Assembly: GCF_913775985.1 (NCBI RefSeq)
Contig: NZ_CAJYMB010000067.1
Coordinates: forward strand, 1 to 35,529
Direction: 5' to 3'
DNA length: 35,529 nt
DNA from: an uncultured Pluralibacter sp.
Lineage (GTDB): Bacteria > Pseudomonadota > Gammaproteobacteria > Enterobacterales > Enterobacteriaceae
Part shown: positions 29,501-35,529 of the stretch, in pieces
How positions within the stretch are numbered: the stretch's first letter is position 1
Layout: each line of letters starts with the position of its first letter
The notes under the pieces: generated by a model
Database searches by the model: none
The model's input: the letters and a program-made list of their open reading frames with translations, nothing else
What the model was told of the DNA's origin: nothing
Made by a program: the position numbers and the translations under genes

Positions 29501-32500
29501 TCGCTGAACAACGACGGCGGCAAGCTGCTGTCGGCGAAAGAGAGCGTGAAGGGCGAATTCAGCGGCGATCTGAGCAACCGGGCGGGCAGCATTCTGGCGG
29601 GCACGGCCTTCGATTTGAGCGCCGGCTCGGTCAATAACCAGAAGGGCATTATCGCCGCCACCCGCGGCAGCGGTAGCCTGGCCTCCGCAGGGGATGTGAA
29701 CAATCAGGCCGGTGATATCGAGAGCAGCGGTCGTCTGGCGCTGAATACCGGCAAGCTGGACAACAGCGGCGGGCAGCTGCTGAGCAGTGATGCAATGCAG
29801 GTTTCCGCCAGCGGGTTGAGCAACGACGCCGGCCTGATCCAGGCCAGCAAGACGCTGAATATCGACACCCGCGGCGGCAGCCTCAACAACGCCAACACCC
29901 TTACCGACAAAACCGGCATCCGCGCCGGCGAGCGGCTGACGCTGGCCGCAGGGGACGTCAACAACCGCAGCGGCCTGATCAGCGCAGACCAGCTTAGCGC
30001 GACGGGCAACAGCTGGAATAACCAGAGCGGCGAGATCAGCAGCAGCGGCAATCTGGATCTGCAAGGCGCTTCGCTGGATAACGCCCAGGGGCTGGTCAGC
30101 GCCGGAAAAGATCTGGCGGCAACCTTCAGCGGGGCGATGATCAACCAGAAAGGCACCCTACAGGGCAGCCAGAACCTGAATATCGACGCCGGTTCCCTTA
30201 ACAACGACAGCGGCGCGCTGCTGGCGGCGGGCGGGAATGCCGGGGTCAAAGTCAAGGATGCCTTCTCCAACCAGCAGGGGCAGCTGCTGGCGAAAAACGA
30301 CGCTGGCCTGTCCGCAGGCAGCGTGGATAACCAGAGCGGGCGAATTTCCGCCCTCAACGGCGGCGCGGTAGTGGGCGCCGTGGGCAACCTGCTTAACCGC
30401 GGCGGCAGCATCGATACCGGCGGCGCGCTGCGGCTCAGCGGCAGCAGCATTGATAACGGCGACGGACAGCTGGTAGCGGCAGGCGGATCGTTGAGCGTCA
30501 CCGGCGGCGACATCAGCAACCAGCACGGGCGCATGGCGGCGCGGGACAACGTCGAGATTCGCGGTTCGGCGCTGAATAACCAGGACGGCACCGTCACCAG
30601 CGTCGGCGGCGATCTCAGCGCCCGCCTCGACGGCGCTATCGACAACCAGCGCGGCGTTTTACAGAGCGGCCACGGCGTCACCCTTAACGGCAGCTCGCTC
30701 GATAACCGCAGCGGCAGCGTGCTGGCGGTGGACGGCGAAAACCGCATTGACGTGCAGGGCGACCTGCTCAACGGCGGCGGCCAGATCACCGGCAGCCGCA
30801 AAATCGACCTGCGGGCCGGGCATCTGGATAACCAGAGCGGCGCGGTCAGCAGCCGCGGCGGGGCGCTTGACGTCAGCGTTAGCGGGGCGATAGATAACCA
30901 GAAGGGCGCGCTTGAGGCTGACGGCCCGGTGCAGATTACTGCAGGAACCCTCAACAACAGCGGCGGCGGCTCGCTGCTTTCCGCCAGCGACAGCCTGACG
31001 GCGAGCGTTACCGGCGAGCTGAATAATCAGGGCGGGCGCATCGCGGCGCGTAAAAACACCACCCTCACCGCCGACGGTCTTAACAACCAGCAGGGCACGG
31101 TCACCGCCGTTGACGAGGCGCTGACGGTCAACGGCGGCAGTCTGATCGACAACAGCGGCGGCACGCTGCAGAGCAGCGGCGATCTGACACTCGGCGCGGC
31201 CAGCCTCAACAACCGCAGCGGCACCGTGCAGTCCGCTAAAGGCAGCGGCCAGCTGAATATTGATGGCGCGCTGGATAACCAGCTGGGCACCCTCAGCGCC
31301 GCCGGGGCGCTGGCGCTGAACAGCGGCGAGATGAATAACGGTCAGGGCGTGGTGGTGGCCGACAGCGTGACGCTCACCAGCCAGGGGCTGAACAACCAGG
31401 CCGGCCTCATACAGGGCATTAAAGGGCTGGAGATCAACACCCAGGGCCAGCTGCTCAACAACAGCGATACCAACAGCGACACCACCGGGCTGCGCACCGG
31501 CGGCGCGCTGACGCTGAACACCGGCGATCTGAACAACCAGTCCGGGCTGATTGCGGGCGATACCCTGGCCCTGAACGGGCAGAGCGTCAACAACCGCGGC
31601 GGCAGCATTGGCAGTACCCGCCAGAGTCAGCTCACTACCGGAGCCATTGACAACCAGACCGGCACCATTCAGTCCGCCGGCAGCATCAGTATTGATACTC
31701 GCGGTGCCGATCTGCACAACGAGCAGGGGAAAGTGCTGGCCGATAGCAGCCTCGACATCCGCGCGGGAGCGATCGGCAACGGGCAGGGCCTGATTCAGGG
31801 CGGCGCGGGACTGACGCTGGCGGGTTCGGTCCTTGATAACACCCGCGGGCAGACACTGTCGGGCGGGGACCTGACGGCTAGCGTTGACCGGCTGAACAAC
31901 GAAAGCGGCCTGCTGTACGCCGCGGGCAACGCGCAGATCAATGCCGGCCAGAGCGTGCAGAACCAGCAGGGGCTGCTTAAGGCCGGTAAAAGCCTGACGC
32001 TAACCACTGACGTTCTCGATAACCAGAATACCCGCGACAGCGGGCAGGGCGTGGAGGCGCAGGATCTGACCCTCAACGCCGCAACGCTGAATAACCAGAG
32101 CGGCGCTCTGCGGGCGGGGGATAACCTGCACGCCAACGTGCGCGGGCAGCTCAATAACCAGAACGGCCTGATCTCGTCCCAGAATAGCCTGACCATCGGG
32201 CAGGCTGACCAGCGAACCAATCTGTTGAACAGCGGCGGCGATATCGTCGCCAACGGCGACGCGGGCCTCTGGCTCGGCCAGCTCGACGGCGTCGGGCGGA
32301 TCACCAGCGGCGGCAGCATGAACCTGGACGTGGCGTCCGCGCTCAATCAGGACGGCAGCCTGGCCGCCGGAAATGATTTCACCCTGAATACCAACGGCAA
32401 CGCACTGACCAATACCGGCAGCATCACCGCAGGCAACCAGCTCAACCTGAGCAGCGGCCACCTGGACAACCAGCAGGGCGGCGAAATCAACGCCGGAAGC

Positions 32501-35500
32501 ACCCGCGTTAACGCGGGGGATATTGTTAACCGCGGCCTGATTGACGGCGGCAGCGTCGTGCTGCGCACCGGCGATCTGCACAATACCGGCACCGGGCGCA
32601 TCTACGGCGACCAGCTGGCGATTGATGCCAGAACGCTGCTTAACGATAAATCGGGCGATACGGCGGCAACCATCGCCGCCCGTAACGATCTGACTATCGC
32701 CACCGATCACCTGACCAACCAGGATCACGGTCTGATCTACAGCAACGGCGGGATGCGCATCGGCGGCGCGCTGAGCGACGCCGGGGAGCTGTCCGGCCGC
32801 GCGGCGCTGGTGGAGAACCTGAGCGCCACGATGGAGGCGATGGGCGATCTGCAGATTGACGCGGCGAAAACCGAAAACCGCGATATCCACATTACGGTGA
32901 GTCCGGATCTGAAAGTTGTTACCGTCTCCCCGAACGTGCTGGAGGTCGAGCTGTGCAGCGGCCTGCGCTGGCCGGAAGGCTGCGGCAGGACCAACGGCGA
33001 GCACTACCGCTTCAAGGGACATGTCGTGAGCTACGAGCAGGAGGAGTCCAGCCCGGTGGCTTTTGACTTCGACCAGGATGGGCGCAGCTACGCGCTGGAC
33101 GAGCAGGGCAACCGCGTCACGGTTAACGTCAACGGCAAAGATGAGTACGTCTATCTCTGGCTGGATGCCGCTAACAAAATTATTTACTACAACCTGCCCG
33201 GCGTTACCGGCAACGGACGGCGCTTCGACGTCTTCTCCTTTACCGAGAGCGTCAAGGAGCAGCAGGCCACCGGACAGGACAGCGCCGTTATCCGCAGCGG
33301 TGGCAACCTGACCCTCAACAGCGACCTGCACAACAAGGACAGCCAGGTTGTTGCCGGGCAGGATCTGACTATTAACGGCGCCGTGAATAACGACGAAACC
33401 ACCGTCCGGCAGGAAGTGACCCGGGACGGTGTCGTCATCAGAGGGGGAAGGCGTAAAGAGCATTCAGACACCCACTTTGAAGGCCAGGGCGCCTACCAGC
33501 CGCCGCTGCAGATTACCGACGTGCCGCTGCACCTGACGGTTCAGCAGCAGGGCCAGGGGCGCGGCGACGGGCGGACCATCGACGGACAGAAACCCACCAC
33601 CGGCGGCACCGACCAGGCGTCCGGCCTGAACGGCGGGGCAGATCTTGCCAGCCGCGGCGACCAGACGCTGGTCACCGAGGTGGCGCTGCCGCCGAACTCA
33701 TCCGTGGATACCCGGCTCAGGCCGGTTACGGATACCCTCAGCGATAACGCCGGCCACGCCGGCGCCGATTTACAGACCCGGGGCGCCGCCGCCGACGGCC
33801 TGACGGACGTCGCGCTGAGCGGCGCGGGCAGCCTGACCGGCACCTCGCGCGGCAGCGCGGACGCCACCCAGGGTGGCGCGGGGCTGGACGGCACCCGGGG
33901 CAGCGTGCCCGGCGCGGTGCCGCCGGGGCAGGATAACTGGGTGCTGCGCAGCGTCACCGGTCCGGTGAAGCTGCCGGACAACAGCCTGTTCGTGCTGCAT
34001 CCTGGCACCGACAGCCACTACCTGGTGGAGACGGATCCGCGCTTTACCCAGGGTAAAAAGGCGCTCAGCAGCGGTGATTTCTACAGCAGCGACCAGCTGC
34101 AGAAGCGGCTGGGCGACGGCTACTACGAGCAGTCGCTGGTGCGGGATCAACTGGTGAAGGCCACCGGCCAGCGCTATCTCCCCGGCTACAGCAGCGACGA
34201 AGACCAGTACCGGGATCTGCTGACCAGCGGCAAGTCGTTCAGCGACCGGTTTAACATCGCCCCCGGGGCGGATCTGAGCCCGGAACAGATGGCGCAGGTG
34301 ACGCAGGACATGGTGCTGATGGTCAACCAGACGGTGACCCTGCCGGACGGCAGTACGCAGGTGGTGAGCGTGCCGAAGCTGTACGCCCGGGTGAAGCCGG
34401 GAGAGCTGAAGGGCGACGGGGCGCTGCTTTCGGGCAACAACGTGCGCATTACCACCGCCGGTGACGTCATCAACAGCGGCAGCATCAGCGGGCGGGGCCT
34501 GACGGCCATCAGCGCGGGGAACCTGCTCAACACCGGGGATATCAGCGGGGACAGAACCCAGCTGGTGGCGGCGGGGAACATCGTCAACCGCAGCGGGCGG
34601 CTGAGCGGCGACAGCGAGCTGAGCCTGCGGGCGGGGAACGATATTCTGAGCCTGACGGAGAGCCACCAGCAGGGCAGCGAGGGCTGGCTGGGGCGGCAGG
34701 CGGAGCTGTCGGTGACCGGCGACGGGGGCGTGCTGTCGCTGGAGTCGGGGCACGACATTCGGCTGACGGCGAGCACGGTGAGCAACCAGGGCAAGGACAG
34801 CATCACCCGGATGGTATCGGGTAACGACCTGACGCTGGACACGGCGCGGACGAGCCACGCGACGGACTTCACCCGCAGCCGCAAGAACTACGACCGGACG
34901 CTGGAGACGCGTGAGGTGGGTACGGTTATCGGCGCCGGGGGCGATTTGCTGATGCAGTCGGGGCACGACATGAACCTGCGCGCGGCGAACGTGACGGCGG
35001 CGGGCAGCGCGACGATGGTCTCGGGGAACGACATCAACCTGATGAGCGGGGTGGACACGTGGGACCAGTCGAGCGGGGCGAAGTGGACGAAGCACGGGAC
35101 GTTCAAGAAGACCACCACGCAGATTAAATCCGAGGTGCACCAGACGACGGCGGCGGGCAGCACGGTGTCGGGGGACCAGGTGACGATGGTGGCGGGCAAC
35201 AACCTGACGTCGCAGGGGAGCAACGTGCTGGGGACGCGCGACGTGACGGTGTCGGTGGGTAATAACCTGACGGTAACCACCGCAGACGAGTCGGACCACA
35301 GCGAGTACAGCCAGAAGAAGAAAAAGTCGGGGCTGGGGAGCACGGGCGGGCTGGGCATCACGGTGGGCAGCTCGTCGCAGAAGGTGACGAACGAGGACGC
35401 CAGCAACGTGAAGAAGGGAAGCGTGTTCGGCAGCAGCGAGGGTAACCTGACGCTGACGGCGGGCAACGGCGTGGTGGTGCACGGCAGCGACCTGGTGGCG

Positions 35501-35529
35501 GGCAATAATATGACGCTGGAGGGCAAAAA
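26576..35529 (+). CDS. TpsA filamentous haemagglutinin / CdiA-like exoprotein, 3' end outside window
   Basis: An open frame of at least 2,984 codons without a stop, running off the window. Residues 1-28 (MNKHCYRIIFNRARRMLVVV...) are the extended signal peptide region, and the signal peptide ends at ALA66. TPS secretion domain about 67-320 with NPAGI at 178-182 and the CSGCGF cysteines. FHA-1 repeats about 320-2078, based on LDNSGG..L.S.G.L.L units. A non-repeat domain with C-containing VELCSGLRWPEGCG, about 2079-2248, in the place of the CdiA receptor-binding region. A Gly/Asp/Thr-rich linker about 2289-2460. A YP-like region with LVETDPRFTQGKKALSSGDFY. FHA-2 repeats to the end. The C-terminal toxin, VENN motif and immunity gene would lie beyond the window. 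It starts 15 bases after the TpsB gene. Confidence 0.93.
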   Translation, partial: MNKHCYRIIFNRARRMLVVVSELARARGGDTGRGPGSSSTACVASLRPLTLALWLAGGIASAPALADGIAADRGAPGGQQPTVMQTGNGLPQINIQTPNSQGLSHNKYSQFDVGERGAILNNGQHASQTQLAGQVAGNPWLAKGSAKVILNEVNSMNPSQLRGFIEVAGKKADVIIANPAGITCSGCGFINAGRNTLAAGRVRLENGQVAGYDIDRGRITISGGGMNGTGQDYTRLIARAVDVNARLQAGDLKITTGRNQTDADGNVTQVKADDPQGRPQFAVDTASLGGMYANRITLVGTERGVGVRNAGEIGATQGGFTLNAEGKLTNSGTLYSQQDLALKTAQLDNQGHISTGGSLRINNQGDATNKGSLSAEGDLQLDTSGRLHSQAGSALVAGGNTTINAQSLEGDSGSAMGAGIDGNGQATRGGQLRVTTSGRLASHGTHLTRDGFTASGSEVDLSGSQTRAAAVAAVARDGSLNTDSALIDAQQASLSSAHDFSSRGGAIAADRLDISAADKIDNSGGSLISRGAQGFTVSSKIIDNSGGTLASAGDLTLNSESLLNTGGELGSDSGNVTVRGGNISGAQGKMLAGKQLSVSGQQILMDGGLAQGQQLDLQADSLSMQGGHLRQTGQGATQINVASHLSSREGLIESAGAVNLHAGSLDNAKGRIASNGRLQLESGALDNSGGTLVAQQVDARTGAFTNREGTLESLQGLNLSASSLDSQQGFISADGGDAVLNVTGDINNRGGNLQSAKNLTINGGSLQNQDGRVLAAGGALQGHFSGGVDNGGGKLIAQQLALEAKELNNDSGVVSATSAASTLNLAGQFSNRGGTLESAGGLTLNAASLDNTGGRVATPGSASINLRGGSLINASTDASGLGILSGQTLTLNSGQVNNQHGSLQARQLDLTTGDVNNQAGYLGASEGLILNGGALDNTGGLISADTGAASLTLSGALSNAQGTLQSQQAMTLKAASLNNDGGKLLSAKESVKGEFSGDLSNRAGSILAGTAFDLSAGSVNNQKGIIAATRGSGSLASAGDVNNQAGDIESSGRLALNTGKLDNSGGQLLSSDAMQVSASGLSNDAGLIQASKTLNIDTRGGSLNNANTLTDKTGIRAGERLTLAAGDVNNRSGLISADQLSATGNSWNNQSGEISSSGNLDLQGASLDNAQGLVSAGKDLAATFSGAMINQKGTLQGSQNLNIDAGSLNNDSGALLAAGGNAGVKVKDAFSNQQGQLLAKNDAGLSAGSVDNQSGRISALNGGAVVGAVGNLLNRGGSIDTGGALRLSGSSIDNGDGQLVAAGGSLSVTGGDISNQHGRMAARDNVEIRGSALNNQDGTVTSVGGDLSARLDGAIDNQRGVLQSGHGVTLNGSSLDNRSGSVLAVDGENRIDVQGDLLNGGGQITGSRKIDLRAGHLDNQSGAVSSRGGALDVSVSGAIDNQKGALEADGPVQITAGTLNNSGGGSLLSASDSLTASVTGELNNQGGRIAARKNTTLTADGLNNQQGTVTAVDEALTVNGGSLIDNSGGTLQSSGDLTLGAASLNNRSGTVQSAKGSGQLNIDGALDNQLGTLSAAGALALNSGEMNNGQGVVVADSVTLTSQGLNNQAGLIQGIKGLEINTQGQLLNNSDTNSDTTGLRTGGALTLNTGDLNNQSGLIAGDTLALNGQSVNNRGGSIGSTRQSQLTTGAIDNQTGTIQSAGSISIDTRGADLHNEQGKVLADSSLDIRAGAIGNGQGLIQGGAGLTLAGSVLDNTRGQTLSGGDLTASVDRLNNESGLLYAAGNAQINAGQSVQNQQGLLKAGKSLTLTTDVLDNQNTRDSGQGVEAQDLTLNAATLNNQSGALRAGDNLHANVRGQLNNQNGLISSQNSLTIGQADQRTNLLNSGGDIVANGDAGLWLGQLDGVGRITSGGSMNLDVASALNQDGSLAAGNDFTLNTNGNALTNTGSITAGNQLNLSSGHLDNQQGGEINAGSTRVNAGDIVNRGLIDGGSVVLRTGDLHNTGTGRIYGDQLAIDARTLLNDKSGDTAATIAARNDLTIATDHLTNQDHGLIYSNGGMRIGGALSDAGELSGRAALVENLSATMEAMGDLQIDAAKTENRDIHITVSPDLKVVTVSPNVLEVELCSGLRWPEGCGRTNGEHYRFKGHVVSYEQEESSPVAFDFDQDGRSYALDEQGNRVTVNVNGKDEYVYLWLDAANKIIYYNLPGVTGNGRRFDVFSFTESVKEQQATGQDSAVIRSGGNLTLNSDLHNKDSQVVAGQDLTINGAVNNDETTVRQEVTRDGVVIRGGRRKEHSDTHFEGQGAYQPPLQITDVPLHLTVQQQGQGRGDGRTIDGQKPTTGGTDQASGLNGGADLASRGDQTLVTEVALPPNSSVDTRLRPVTDTLSDNAGHAGADLQTRGAAADGLTDVALSGAGSLTGTSRGSADATQGGAGLDGTRGSVPGAVPPGQDNWVLRSVTGPVKLPDNSLFVLHPGTDSHYLVETDPRFTQGKKALSSGDFYSSDQLQKRLGDGYYEQSLVRDQLVKATGQRYLPGYSSDEDQYRDLLTSGKSFSDRFNIAPGADLSPEQMAQVTQDMVLMVNQTVTLPDGSTQVVSVPKLYARVKPGELKGDGALLSGNNVRITTAGDVINSGSISGRGLTAISAGNLLNTGDISGDRTQLVAAGNIVNRSGRLSGDSELSLRAGNDILSLTESHQQGSEGWLGRQAELSVTGDGGVLSLESGHDIRLTASTVSNQGKDSITRMVSGNDLTLDTARTSHATDFTRSRKNYDRTLETREVGTVIGAGGDLLMQSGHDMNLRAANVTAAGSATMVSGNDINLMSGVDTWDQSSGAKWTKHGTFKKTTTQIKSEVHQTTAAGSTVSGDQVTMVAGNNLTSQGSNVLGTRDVTVSVGNNLTVTTADESDHSEYSQKKKKSGLGSTGGLGITVGSSSQKVTNEDASNVKKGSVFGSSEGNLTLTAGNGVVVHGSDLVAGNNMTLEGK

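Noticed and set aside
26933-35526. Many long minus-strand frames opposite tpsA (up to 570 codons)
   Set aside because: These are antisense shadows of GC-rich repeat coding sequence; they are fragmentary, low-complexity (rich in A, V, Q or P, L, S), and overlap one another.

Overview
The window is chromosomal DNA of an Enterobacteriaceae species. Gene order and near-identical protein families match the E. coli gltX-nupC-mntH-glk-ypdAB-alaC neighbourhood. A TyrR-box-preceded indolepyruvate decarboxylase gene next to glk resembles Enterobacter-type genomes, but I cannot fix the genus from sequence alone.

Left part (1-13480), core genome: two tRNA-Val genes (one cut by the window edge) diverge from gltX. 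Then come the overlapping yfeC-yfeD pair, one tRNA-Ala(GGC), nupC, mntH, ypeC, ipdC, glk, the pyruvate-sensing two-component pair ypdA-ypdB, alaC and the 23-residue membrane peptide ypdK. Most units are flanked by clear rho-independent terminators. Several promoters carry recognisable operators: CRP-like at nupC and glk, Fur-like plus MntR box at mntH, TyrR box at ipdC.

Right part (about 13480-35529), accessory in character: (1) a tightly overlapped nfrB-nfrA-ybcH operon for the c-di-GMP-responsive envelope glycan / phage N4 receptor, which in E. coli lies at the cus locus; (2) after a 628-base AT-rich spacer with operator-like inverted repeats, a GntP-family permease, a glycerate kinase and a CdaR-type regulator, a plausible small acid/glycerate uptake unit; (3) after a second AT-rich spacer of about 616 bases, a two-partner secretion (Tps) locus. 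Its TpsB transporter gene is interrupted by an in-frame TAG between the POTRA region and the barrel. Its TpsA is a very large filamentous-haemagglutinin/CdiA-like exoprotein, still open after about 2,984 codons at the window end.

Best candidates for a second look are the amber codon in tpsB, the unseen C-terminal (toxin?) end of tpsA, the relocated nfr glycan operon with its unusual upstream inverted repeats, and an eight-codon alanine run just before alaC. No CRISPR array, insertion sequence or phage gene was seen.
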